Below, one piece after another: positions 1 to 8,811 of a stretch of 64,000 bases of DNA. The notes beneath the pieces were generated by a model. The model made no database searches. It was given only the letters and a program-made list of their open reading frames with translations, and was not told the DNA's origin. The DNA lies in the NCBI GenBank assembly GCA_017306865.1, contig JAFKHH010000015.1:1-64000 (forward strand). Direction: 5' to 3'. Position numbers and translations under genes: made by a program. Position 1 is the stretch's first letter; every line of letters begins with the position of its first letter. The DNA comes from Filimonas sp. (lineage in GTDB: Bacteria > Bacteroidota > Bacteroidia > Chitinophagales > Chitinophagaceae).

Positions 1-3000
1 TTCCGCAGAAGTGTTACATGTAATGGTATCACTAGAGTCACTAATATTATTTCAATTTATGTATATGCACCTTTTATAGCGGGCAAGGCATCCCCTAGTA
101 TAATTTATGCGAATTATTACGATTATTCGGATACTGTAAGAGTCAGCGTACCGCCAACGGGAGGCGCACCGACATTTACCTATTCCTGGTACACTTCCAC
201 CAATGGTACTGCCTGGGCGGAAAAACAACGTGGGGGAGACTTTATACCTCAATTCGATCGTAACGGGTACATCAAATGTCGCTTTGCTTCCAACGGCGTC
301 TATGTGGAATCGAATACGATTAAAGTATTGTACCCTGTTAACCCGGGATATATTACGACAATTGACTCCTGGGTGAAGGACTCAACAACAACACTCTCTA
401 TTATCAGCGGAGCTGCGGCGTCTAATGGAATTGATACGACGACAACGGATTACAACTATACTTATCAGAAATCCTATGACCAGGTAAACTGGACAAATTT
501 GCCCGGGGCTTCTATCTCCAATATTGACAAGACCACGTTTGTGCGCAGGAAAGTGCAACATGGTTTTGAAACAGCTTATTCCAATGTGATGACGGTTTAC
601 CGGTTGGGCTTCACGCCGTCTTATTATTGGCCGAACGGTGCCGCTGCACCAGCGAACGGCACACAGCCGGTGGTTCCTATGCCAACTTATACAGGTATCA
701 CAAACATTGAAAACCTGAACTACGTTAAGACAAGAGATTTTATCAAGCCTGGCGTTACTGATATAACAACTGCGGATGCACAAGCTGGCGTTTATGATGT
801 GCGCCAGGTAACAGCTTATTTTGATGGGCTTGGCAGGCCGATGCAGACGGTTGCACAGCAAGCATCCCCGTTGCAAAAAGATTTGGTTACAACGAATTTC
901 TATGACGTCTTTGGTCGGGAAGCACAGCAATATTTACCATACGTGGATTCAGTCAATACAGATGGTAAGTTCAAAACTGATCCATCGGGTAAACAGCTAG
1001 CTTTTTATGATAAAATGTTGGCTGGAAAAGAAAGCTATTACTATACGAATAATGTGTATGAAGCGTCTCCGCTAAACACGATTCTGCGCAGTACACCCGC
1101 CGGTAAAAGCTGGACGGGGAGGGATATTGGTGTGCAACAACTATACCGTACCAATACGGTAAATGATTTGGTACGAATGTGGAATATAGTGAATGATACG
1201 AGTTTACCGGTAGGAACACAGTATTACCCTGTCGGCAAACTATTTCTTCGTGAAACTTTGGACGAAAATGGTAACAAGACGATAGAATGCAAGGACTATG
1301 CAGGTAAGTTGGTGGCTAAAATGACGCATCCTACCATTTATACCAATGTAAATGTTACGAACTGGTTATACACCTACTATGTGTACGATGCGCTGGAAAA
1401 CCTGCGATATGTGATTGCTCCCAAAGCGGTTACGTATTTGAATAGCAATAGCTGGACGCTGAATAGAGCCGTTGTGGATGAACTCTGCTTCCAGTACCGT
1501 TACGATAAGCGCAATAGGATGATCACGAAGAAAGTGCCGGGAGCAGGTATTGTAAACATAGTCTATGATGCAAGGGATAGGCAGGTTATGATGCAAGACT
1601 CTTTAATGAAGTCAAAAGGCCAGTGGAATGTGACCGTCTATGATGACTTGAACAGGCCGGTACAGACTGGTTTATGGAATAATGCAACGGACGCCGTAAC
1701 GCACAGGCAGAATGCATACAATAGTTCGTCGTATCCAATGCTCGACAATAACTATACGCTCCTAACGGAAACGTTCTATGATGACTATAGCTGGAGAAGC
1801 AGGAGCGATATCAATTTAAGCGCGAGAGATTTTACAAACAAGTTTAATAATACAGCAGATTTACCAGTTATACAGGACAATGCGTATAGTCTCGTACCAA
1901 CGGTATCCATACAAACAAAAGGATTGGTAACGGGGATAAGGGTGAGAGTGCTAGACACTACTTTTGCTAATACTTATTTGACAAGGATTAGTTGGTATGA
2001 TGATCACAGCCGTCCAATCCAGGTACAATCGCAGAACATAACGGGAGGATGGGATACAGTAACGACACGGTATGATTTTGCAGGTAAGATTCTAAGTATA
2101 AGCGAAGCACATGCAACGTCTGCAGATGTTGCAGATATTAAATTCAATAAAATTTCTACGGCATATCTATATGATCATGGGGATCGTGTACTTAAAGTCA
2201 CGAAGTTTTTAGATGGGAACTCAGCCTCTGAAACTTTGCTAGTAAAAAAATATGATGAGCTTGGTCGTCTAAATTCAAAAATACTTGGTGAACAAAAGCT
2301 GGACTCGCTGATCTACGATTATAATATACGCGGATGGTTGAAAGGGATAAATGCCGATTATGTCCGCAGCAATGCGACCAATCACTGGTTTGGGATGAAC
2401 CTGAGTTATGATTATGGGCAGGTCAGGCCACAGCTAAACGGTAATATCTCCGCCAACGAATGGAAAACAAAAGGCGATGGTGTAGTAAGAGGGTACGGAT
2501 ATTTATATGATAATGTCAATAGGCTTACTACAGCCCATTATGGACAGTATAACGGGACTAACTATGTAGTGGACCCCGTGATTGATTTTATGGTAGATAG
2601 CCTGGCCTACGATGCGAATGGGAATATTCTGAACATGCGGCAGAAAGGGCTTGTTGTAAATACCTCTCCATATATAGACCGTTTGGGGTACACCTACCAG
2701 GGAACCACATGGACAAATAAACTGGCAAAGGTTAAAGACAATAGCACGGTGCAGGCCAAATTAGGTGATTTTAAAGACGGCACCAACACCGGTGATGATT
2801 ATGCCTATGATGGTAATGGCAATATGACCAGCGATGCCAATAAAAACATCAGCAATATAGCATACAACCATTTGAACCTGCCACAACAAATAACGGTAGA
2901 TGGCAAAGGCAAGATCACCTATATCTATGATGCAGCAGGTAATAAGCTGAAAAAAATAACCCAGGATGACAGTACCCAAACCAAGACGGTAACAACTTAT

Positions 3001-4908
3001 ATTGGTGCTTATGTGTACAAGAATGATACGCTCCAGTTTATAGGACAGGAAGAAGGCAGGATACGTCCAACGAAGAAAGATCAGGTACTCGCATATAACT
3101 ATGATTACTTTATCAAAGATCACCTGGGTAATGTACGCATGGTGCTGACGGAAGAACGTCAACAGGATGTGTACCCGGTAGCAACTTTGGAGACAAGTGG
3201 CCTGGCAACAGAAAAGAGTTATTACAACATCGATGAAAACCAGATCGTCGGTAAAGATAGTTTGAGCGCTTTCAGGGCAGCAGCAAGTAGTAACTATCCA
3301 AACAACAACGGTAATCCACCTTATAACAATAACCCTGCAATGGGTAATGATGTTACGGCCGAAAGCCAAAGGCTCTATAAGCTGAATGGCGCAAATGGAC
3401 AAAAACTTGGCCTCGGTATTACGCTTAAAGTAATGAGTGGCGATACCGTGTCGATCTTAGGTAAATCGTTTTTCCACCTGGATCAAGGGCAGAAATCTAA
3501 CAATACAGCGAAGCTTTTATTTGATAACATTATCAATAGCATGTTCGGTGGTGGAGGTTTTGTAGGTGCTGACAAAGGAGCAACAGCAGCACTCCTGAAC
3601 GGTTCGACAGCTACGACCACACCGTTAACGAGCTGGTTGAACAGCCAGACAGTACCGCCGGACTCGATCCCGAAAGCGTATATTAACTGGATCTTGCTCG
3701 ATGAACAGTTCAGGCTGGTAACGCAAGGGGCTGGGTTCGATCCTGTGGGCTCAAACGATGTGATCAAATCACACCTACGTTCTGTTACAATCCCCAAGAA
3801 TGGTTATTTGTATGTATATTGCTCCAACGAGAGTAATATCAATGTGTTCTTTGATAACCTGCAAGTGATCCATGCCCGTGGGCCACTATTGGATGAGTCG
3901 CATTATTATCCGTTTGGGTTAACAATGGCGGGGATAAGTAGTAAAGCGGCAGGGAAGTTGGAAAATAAAGAAAAAGCAAATGCTGGTAGCGAATTGCAAA
4001 ATAGGGAGTTTAGTGATGGTAGTGGCTTAGAATTGTATGATGCTGTCTTTCGGATGTATGATGCACAGATCGGAAGATTTATGCAAGTTGATCCCTTGGC
4101 GGACGTGGTTCCAGATGAGACACCTTTTTCTTTTGTTCGAAATAATCCAGTTCAATTTACTGACCCGTTAGGCTTGCTAACGGATTCAACGAAAACACCA
4201 GGTTTTGTCAATAGTACCACGGGAGCAAACGATCTTCAAAGTGTGAGTGTGACAGGTGTCCGCACAAAAAACTTGAATCTATTCTCGGTTCCTCTTGTTC
4301 CTCCGGGTGATTTGCCATTTGCCCGTCCTATTAGTGTGGCTGGGGTTCCTGCCCTCCCGTTAACTCCTTACTTGTTGCGACCAATTACTGGTCCTCCTAC
4401 TCCGGTGGTTCCTATCGGAGGAGCATCTGCTGTGGCAGAAGAAGCGACCGTTGCAAGAACAGCAGTCGCTGCCAATCCTATATTACTAACAATACTTGGA
4501 GTTTTTATTCCGACTTCCACTGGGCCAGGTGCCTCACGCGTACCTCATCCGTGGTACAGTCCGAATTTCAAACCTTGGCCGGGTCACGGAAACAGTCGAG
4601 ATAATAGTAATCCGCACATTGTATATCAATTTACTTTCCAAGCTACTGATGGTAAAACCCCTGTTCTTAAGATAGGAATAGCTGACTTTTATGGTTGGGG
4701 ATTTGATCGTCCGGAGAGTCAAGAGGCTGCATTGAAAGCAGAGTGGGGAGCTTCTGTTAAATGGAGAACAATTCAGACGGTGACAGATAGATCAGCCGCT
4801 TTATTTTTTGAAAAGTTATATCTTAGTCAGCATGTTGCGCGATGGGGAGAGTTTCCAAGGGAGCAGCATCTTCCGAGCAAGGCGCCTTCAAGTGTCTTAC
4901 CATTTTAA
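1..4908 (+). CDS. Rhs-repeat polymorphic toxin, C-terminal part (5' end outside window)
   Basis: The frame is open from base 1, so this is the C-terminal 1635 residues of a longer protein; the GTG at 304 is internal. A DUF6443-like segment (YFDGLGRPMQTV, then FGREAQQYLPYV) lies near nt 700-950. YD-type Rhs repeats follow. The Rhs core is seen as DHLGNVRMVL (about nt 3119), YYPFG (about 3904) and GRFMQVDPL to FTDPLGL (about 4070-4175). Such proteins form a shell around a C-terminal toxin. After the core comes a Pro-rich linker, then a tip of about 110 residues from nt 4540. The tip has IVY, KIG, a downstream Arg, and FFEKLYLSQH, an order that recalls GIY-YIG nucleases; that assignment is inference. 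A likely immunity gene follows 13 bases later. Confidence 0.9.
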   Translation, partial: FRRSVTCNGITRVTNIISIYVYAPFIAGKASPSIIYANYYDYSDTVRVSVPPTGGAPTFTYSWYTSTNGTAWAEKQRGGDFIPQFDRNGYIKCRFASNGVYVESNTIKVLYPVNPGYITTIDSWVKDSTTTLSIISGAAASNGIDTTTTDYNYTYQKSYDQVNWTNLPGASISNIDKTTFVRRKVQHGFETAYSNVMTVYRLGFTPSYYWPNGAAAPANGTQPVVPMPTYTGITNIENLNYVKTRDFIKPGVTDITTADAQAGVYDVRQVTAYFDGLGRPMQTVAQQASPLQKDLVTTNFYDVFGREAQQYLPYVDSVNTDGKFKTDPSGKQLAFYDKMLAGKESYYYTNNVYEASPLNTILRSTPAGKSWTGRDIGVQQLYRTNTVNDLVRMWNIVNDTSLPVGTQYYPVGKLFLRETLDENGNKTIECKDYAGKLVAKMTHPTIYTNVNVTNWLYTYYVYDALENLRYVIAPKAVTYLNSNSWTLNRAVVDELCFQYRYDKRNRMITKKVPGAGIVNIVYDARDRQVMMQDSLMKSKGQWNVTVYDDLNRPVQTGLWNNATDAVTHRQNAYNSSSYPMLDNNYTLLTETFYDDYSWRSRSDINLSARDFTNKFNNTADLPVIQDNAYSLVPTVSIQTKGLVTGIRVRVLDTTFANTYLTRISWYDDHSRPIQVQSQNITGGWDTVTTRYDFAGKILSISEAHATSADVADIKFNKISTAYLYDHGDRVLKVTKFLDGNSASETLLVKKYDELGRLNSKILGEQKLDSLIYDYNIRGWLKGINADYVRSNATNHWFGMNLSYDYGQVRPQLNGNISANEWKTKGDGVVRGYGYLYDNVNRLTTAHYGQYNGTNYVVDPVIDFMVDSLAYDANGNILNMRQKGLVVNTSPYIDRLGYTYQGTTWTNKLAKVKDNSTVQAKLGDFKDGTNTGDDYAYDGNGNMTSDANKNISNIAYNHLNLPQQITVDGKGKITYIYDAAGNKLKKITQDDSTQTKTVTTYIGAYVYKNDTLQFIGQEEGRIRPTKKDQVLAYNYDYFIKDHLGNVRMVLTEERQQDVYPVATLETSGLATEKSYYNIDENQIVGKDSLSAFRAAASSNYPNNNGNPPYNNNPAMGNDVTAESQRLYKLNGANGQKLGLGITLKVMSGDTVSILGKSFFHLDQGQKSNNTAKLLFDNIINSMFGGGGFVGADKGATAALLNGSTATTTPLTSWLNSQTVPPDSIPKAYINWILLDEQFRLVTQGAGFDPVGSNDVIKSHLRSVTIPKNGYLYVYCSNESNINVFFDNLQVIHARGPLLDESHYYPFGLTMAGISSKAAGKLENKEKANAGSELQNREFSDGSGLELYDAVFRMYDAQIGRFMQVDPLADVVPDETPFSFVRNNPVQFTDPLGLLTDSTKTPGFVNSTTGANDLQSVSVTGVRTKNLNLFSVPLVPPGDLPFARPISVAGVPALPLTPYLLRPITGPPTPVVPIGGASAVAEEATVARTAVAANPILLTILGVFIPTSTGPGASRVPHPWYSPNFKPWPGHGNSRDNSNPHIVYQFTFQATDGKTPVLKIGIADFYGWGFDRPESQEAALKAEWGASVKWRTIQTVTDRSAALFFEKLYLSQHVARWGEFPREQHLPSKAPSSVLPF

Positions 4909-4921
4909 TACAAAAAGTAGA

Positions 4922-5566
4922 ATGAAAAAAAATTACTTTAGGCTTGGGTCTACTGTTCCTGGTGGATTAGGTGGCCCTCAGACAATCGCTTTTGACACAC
5001 TATACGCTTATATGCTTAGTGAAGTCTCTCAGGCATTCTATCGGTGCATTTTCATTGTCCAGATAGACAAAAGTTTGGATGAATTAGTACATTTTAGGAA
5101 GCACGATAATGAAGCTCATGTAAATTTAATATATCCCGTTGATCCTTTTGTTGATGAAAAAAGTGAGTTTGAAAGAAATGTTATCAGGCTTGATTTTGTT
5201 CATATGGGGATGTTACGGTTAGCTGCGATGGATGACAGAATCAAAATAGATAAGCTTGAAGAAGTTAAAAATTATCTAATTGAAAATGAATTTATTGTTG
5301 ATGTTTTGTATAAGAAAATCGTTAATAAAAAGGATAAGACAATAATAGGGCGAGTTGTATTTAATCCAAGCGAAAAAGTGTTTTCCTTTTTTCTTATTAT
5401 TGAAAATTTCAACAAAGAAAGAAAGCGTTATCCTATCGGCGAAGTGTTAACAACCGAATATACGGAAGAAAGGCCCTACTATGATGGACAATGGATAAGT
5501 GATCAGGAAATTTTTCTAATTAATTGTTTAACAGGGCAGGAGTTTAACTTTAGATCGTTTGAGTAA
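4922..5566 (+). CDS. Putative immunity protein of the Rhs toxin
   Basis: This 214-residue protein has no signal peptide or membrane segment and I do not recognise its family. It starts 13 bases after the rhs stop; a longer in-frame start at 4808 would sit inside rhs, so the ATG at 4922 is preferred. Position directly behind a variable Rhs tip is the usual place of the cognate immunity gene, which binds and blocks the toxin in the cytoplasm. The protein is acidic, with alternating short hydrophobic and charged stretches. Base composition is more AT-rich than the rhs core, as is common for swapped tip/immunity modules. Function is inferred from position only. Confidence 0.7.
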   Translation: MKKNYFRLGSTVPGGLGGPQTIAFDTLYAYMLSEVSQAFYRCIFIVQIDKSLDELVHFRKHDNEAHVNLIYPVDPFVDEKSEFERNVIRLDFVHMGMLRLAAMDDRIKIDKLEEVKNYLIENEFIVDVLYKKIVNKKDKTIIGRVVFNPSEKVFSFFLIIENFNKERKRYPIGEVLTTEYTEERPYYDGQWISDQEIFLINCLTGQEFNFRSFE

Positions 5567-5588
5567 TATGGTTATAAGTTAGGCAATG

Positions 5589-5755
5589 TTCCAGATATGT
5601 TGATGAAGGCTGAAACGCAATAGAATTAATATTAGAACAGTTAAATGAGACAATAAGTGGACGATGTTTTTCATCGTCCACTTTCTTTTGGGCTAATTTT
5701 GCTCTCCTAACGGAAGAAAACTGACCTAAGTGTTTCAAATATGTTGATGTGAAAA
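5589..5755 (+). repeat. Cassette spacer repeat, copy A
   Basis: The spacer begins with an ATATGTTGATG-containing motif (5593-5605), 23 bases after the immunity stop. It then has a hairpin terminator (5656-5682), a GAAGAAAA segment, and a second ATATGTTGATG motif at 5739-5749. The same arrangement recurs at 6602, 12021 and 12966, each time close to an immunity-like gene or remnant. The two motif copies lie about 143 bases apart here and 144 in copy C. Confidence 0.75.
5656..5689 (+). terminator. Rho-independent terminator of the rhs/immunity unit
   Basis: A perfect 11-bp stem (AGTGGACGATG / CATCGTCCACT) with a five-T loop is followed by TTCTTTT. It lies 90 bases after the immunity stop. Confidence 0.85.
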
Positions 5756-5878
5756 ATGAATATACCTGATTGGAGGGCTTTTCGATATCGTTCGCTTGTA
5801 GATATTTGATTTGGAGGCAATAAACTATTTTCGGAAGCGTAATCAACATATCTGGTGCATCACTAATTTTTTACAGAA

Positions 5879-6586
5879 ATGAATAAGAAGGATTTTTTTA
5901 CATTCATCGTACTTAAGTTGGAAAAATATTTTAACGCTCTTGGATTCGTTTATAAAAGCTCATACAGTGGCTTTGTTAAACAAATTAACGATGGATGGTT
6001 TGCTGTTTCTTTCGAGTTTTATAAATCTGCTGGATTGGATAATTTTATCGTTGGTGTTGAAATCAGGAAAAATACTGCTCAAGATATATTGTTCAAGTAT
6101 GTAGATATTAAACCTGCAGATCAAAAGAGATTTCCAACATTTAGCTTTACGTTGCATAAATTGTTCAAAGAAAAAGAAAATGCATATCGTTTTGAGACAG
6201 AACAGGAGTTAGGCGATCTTTTAGACAAAAACCTCATTCCTTTCTTGGAGACGCAGCTTCCTTATTTTGTAGAGAAATATAGCGAGCTTAAAAATCTTTA
6301 TTTACTATTTTCTGATGTGAGTGAGGCGAACAATAGATTGGTTTGGCCTACATATGTTAATTATATTAACATGCTAATAATGGGTTGGTTACTTAATCCC
6401 CAAAAGGTTACTCAATTAGTTGAATATTGCAATGAACTTTTTCTAAAGTTGAAGCAAAAGTGGCCAGAACAATTGGACGTAGAATTATTTGAAAGAGATT
6501 TTAATAGTATTGTTCAAGACTTAATAAAGGCTAACGGGAGTTACGAAAAAACAGGTGAGCATTGGTCAATACATAATAAAAAATAA
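5879..6586 (+). CDS. Orphan immunity-like protein, DUF4304-like
   Basis: The protein has 235 residues and an ATG start. The first half (KLEKYFNALGFVYKSSYSGFVKQINDGWFAVSFEF, broken here into its key features: a long helix, then LGF, then a beta-rich part) has the outline of the DUF4304 family, often found as immunity or SMI1-like accessory genes. No signal peptide or membrane segment is seen. It lies between spacer copies A and B. The 130 bases before it hold no intact toxin frame, so it looks like an orphan immunity gene whose toxin tip has been lost. The assignment rests on outline and position. Confidence 0.6.
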   Translation: MNKKDFFTFIVLKLEKYFNALGFVYKSSYSGFVKQINDGWFAVSFEFYKSAGLDNFIVGVEIRKNTAQDILFKYVDIKPADQKRFPTFSFTLHKLFKEKENAYRFETEQELGDLLDKNLIPFLETQLPYFVEKYSELKNLYLLFSDVSEANNRLVWPTYVNYINMLIMGWLLNPQKVTQLVEYCNELFLKLKQKWPEQLDVELFERDFNSIVQDLIKANGSYEKTGEHWSIHNKK

Positions 6587-6601
6587 GGTAATGGGGTGTG
6601 T

Positions 6602-6705
6602 GCTAGATATGTTGATGAGGGCTGAAACTGAAGGAATCAATAACGGGATATTTCAAGAAAGGTAAAAAAGCGGACGATGAAAACATCGTCCGCTTTCGGT
6701 TTTAA
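6602..6705 (+). repeat. Cassette spacer repeat, copy B (left half)
   Basis: The ATATGTTGATG motif at 6607-6617, the following GCTGAAACT and the hairpin match copies A and C. The second motif copy is absent; the DUF416 gene on the other strand begins just beyond. Confidence 0.65.
6663..6703. terminator. Bidirectional terminator between convergent genes
   Basis: A perfect 11-bp stem (AGCGGACGATG / CATCGTCCGCT, 6669-6694) with an AAAA loop. T-rich sequence follows on the plus strand. A run of A precedes it, giving six T on the minus strand. It serves 5879-6586 and the convergent DUF416 gene. Compared with copy A, the third pair changed from T-A to C-G, a compensating change. Confidence 0.8.
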
Positions 6706-6724
6706 CAAAGACGATGATCGTGTC

Positions 6725-7312
6725 TCATAGGTCAAGACAACTCCTTTTATTATTGTCTTGAAGTTGCAGCAATGTTTCTACATCTGCATAATCAATATCC
6801 CTCCTGTTGTTTAGGAAGGTAATAATTCCATGCTGAATTGTAACCTCCTTTTGCATAAGGGGATGCAGGTTAACTTTTTTATCTGCTAGTTTATCGTTTG
6901 CGTTTATTTCCTCAATTTCCCTGACATACATATCAACGGTGTCAATACCGTAGGTCGAGATGTTTTCTATTGTGGAAAAATCCATTTCCAATAGAGCATC
7001 CAAACTATCAAGGCTACACGTGCAGGCATCTAATGCAGAGGATACATAAATAGTTGAAAAATGTTCAGTGTCGGGAGTAATCTTTTCTACTTGTTTAATA
7101 ATCTTTTCGATGTTCTGTTTTTCAGGACGATTTTCAAAAAGGTTATCATGTAAAAACATTATTGCATTTTTAAGTTTATCCGGTGAGCCAAAATTGAAAT
7201 TATTATAGAAAAATACATAGTTCCCGAATAGCCGTTCGCAAGTAAGATAAGCGAAGGTTAGTTTTTTTTTAAAACTCAAATTTTTTAAAGAAATCAGGTT
7301 TTCCGTATCCAT
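6725..7312 (-). CDS. DUF416 family protein
   Basis: The protein has 195 residues and an ATG start. The features TFAYLTCERLFGNYVFF near the start, ACTCSLDSLDALLEMD in the middle and YGIDTVDMYVREIEE after it fit the DUF416 (YjaG-like) family, a small helical protein of unknown function. In toxin islands relatives are often found next to immunity genes, so an immunity role is possible but unproved. It is the only minus-strand gene among the orphan cassettes and converges on the shared terminator at 6669-6694. Confidence 0.65.
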   Translation of the reverse strand: MDTENLISLKNLSFKKKLTFAYLTCERLFGNYVFFYNNFNFGSPDKLKNAIMFLHDNLFENRPEKQNIEKIIKQVEKITPDTEHFSTIYVSSALDACTCSLDSLDALLEMDFSTIENISTYGIDTVDMYVREIEEINANDKLADKKVNLHPLMQKEVTIQHGIITFLNNRRDIDYADVETLLQLQDNNKRSCLDL

Positions 7313-7384
7313 TAAAGACTGGATTTATAAGTGACATTAATTTAGGTGAAATTTACTAGGCTTCTACCTGATGTAAAAATAGTG

Positions 7385-7563
7385 ATTTAAGTACGAAATT
7401 GTCGAAGGTATAGAGCATGCCAGGGTGAAAATTGAAGAAACCATGATGCCAACACAATTGCAGGGCAATACAACCAGGAAAGGATACTTTGCAACAATGT
7501 AGTACAACCCAAACGGGTATTCCAAGAAGAAAAGAAGCTAAAACAAATAATTAAATGGAAATA
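7385..7563 (+). pseudogene. Decayed toxin tip (frameshifted C-terminal remnant)
   Basis: Two protein-like frames join by a shift near 7430-7440. The first reads YEIVEGIEHARVKIEE. The second reads HDANTIAGQYNQERIL and continues to a stop at about 7563, just inside the DUF7668-like gene that starts at 7555. The overlap of toxin end and immunity start is the usual translational coupling of such pairs. No start codon or Rhs core is attached, so this is a relic of a displaced tip. Confidence 0.45.
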
Positions 7564-7905
7564 GATAAAATCAGTGAAGTATTAAAACATCTTGTTCAAT
7601 TGTTGTTGGCGGAAGATTATGAACGTATTTATGAAGCAGATATTGAAAAGAGACTTACTGTCGAGATGATAAAAGAGGGTATCGATGAATATGCAGAGGA
7701 TTTTGGAGGACCATTGTCTGAGTTCGATGAGGACGGTTACGAAAATGCTAAATCGATGTTTCCAATATTAAATGGCACAAAGATGGTTGTGAACTTTTAT
7801 TTATGGTTTGACGAAGAAGAGAGTGATCTTACATTGTCATTAGAATTGGTTAAAAATGCCGAGGGCAAATATGAATTTGCAATTACTAACCTTTATATTA
7901 TGTAA
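7555..7905 (+). CDS. Orphan immunity-like protein, DUF7668-like
   Basis: The protein has 116 residues, is strongly acidic and starts with ATG. The pattern of an N-terminal helix, then RLTVEMIKEGIDEYAEDFGG, then a beta-rich half (MVVNFYLWFDEEESDLTLSL in part) resembles the DUF7668 family of small proteins found in toxin-immunity loci. It overlaps the end of a decayed toxin frame. It is probably the antidote of a lost toxin, kept because it may protect against relatives that still carry that toxin. The family call is from memory of the pattern. Confidence 0.6.
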   Translation: MEIDKISEVLKHLVQLLLAEDYERIYEADIEKRLTVEMIKEGIDEYAEDFGGPLSEFDEDGYENAKSMFPILNGTKMVVNFYLWFDEEESDLTLSLELVKNAEGKYEFAITNLYIM

Positions 7906-8088
7906 TAGCAATTGCCGAATTATTTATGTACGTAAATGCTTTGTATATTGGTTGTTTAGTGGATAATTTGAGAATCCTAACCTCATTTTGTTGACTTATT
8001 TTTGGGTAGCAACGAGGCGTTTATCTGGTAAGTAATTTTGCTAAGGATAATAATATTCAATCGAAGATTCAGTTTGTAAAATAGAATT

Positions 8089-8544
8089 ATGTCGAGTGCA
8101 ACAATTTATAAAATTGATAAAAAGGGATATTTACTGTTTGGATTAGTTAAAACAGTTAGTGGATTCGGAATTGGAATAGATCCATATATTCAAATTCAAG
8201 AAAAGGATATGAATTCCACTATTAATGATGCCCTAAAAAAGGTATTAGAAATAGATAATGCTAAAAGAGTGGCTGATCCTAAAAATTGGGATGAACATAG
8301 TAAATAGTTTCTACAAAAAACGGGATTAAAGTCATCAAATGATCTTAATAAGATTACCACTCTTTGCTGTGGTGTAAGGAGAGAGAACAATAATATTGTT
8401 TTCACCCCCACAAAGCACGCAGAACCTCCTGATCAGGGGTTTGTCAACGAAAGTAAAGACGAACCCTATATTACAGTTGCATATGACGCTTCTAATAAAG
8501 AAATTGTAGAAGCGTTTAATTTAGCCTTAAGCAGATGTGAGTAG
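8089..8544 (+). pseudogene. CdiI-like immunity gene broken by an in-frame TAG
   Basis: An ATG frame of 72 codons ends in TAG at 8305-8307. The same frame then stays open for 78 more codons to a stop at 8542-8544, with protein-like sequence (FLQKTGLKSSNDLNK, then ITVAYDASNKEIVEAFNLAL). Joined, it gives about 151 residues with the outline of contact-dependent growth inhibition immunity proteins: an early GFGIGI strand, a middle W, then the GLKS turn. One nonsense change explains the break. Whether the 72-residue product is stable is unknown. Confidence 0.55.
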
Positions 8545-8642
8545 CAAAACTTTAAAGTGCGACTCGGCTTTTAATTAATTGATGAATGGAATTGCTGCTT
8601 TTTGAATGTGTCATTTTGTAAATGGTATTGGTAAGATGGTAG

Positions 8643-8777
8643 AAAAGCCGACAAATCTCAGTTGTGAGAGATGGGGATGCGGATTATCATACTGTTTTTC
8701 CTGATTGGCTAAATATGTCAAATGCTAAGATTGAACGTGGGTTTTTTCCGGTTGCTTTTCACTTTGGAACAGGATAA
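8643..8777 (+). pseudogene. Unidentified gene fragment
   Basis: A frame without a start codon reads as protein (DGDADYHTVFPDWLNMSN, then a Phe-rich end, stop at 8775-8777). It is bounded upstream by a stop at 8640-8642. It is likely the C-terminal scrap of another toxin or immunity gene in the island. I cannot name the family. Confidence 0.3.
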
Positions 8778-8811
8778 TTTTATCCGTCATTAGTGAGAAA
8801 TATTAGTTTTT

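Noticed and set aside
2761-3402. 213-codon open frame on the minus strand inside rhs
   Set aside because: It lies wholly opposite the Rhs core, is rich in Cys and Ile as expected of a shadow frame, and has no domain.
4808-5566. Immunity gene starting at 4808 within rhs
   Set aside because: The ATG at 4922 after the rhs stop gives the usual spacing; the extra residues mirror the rhs frame.
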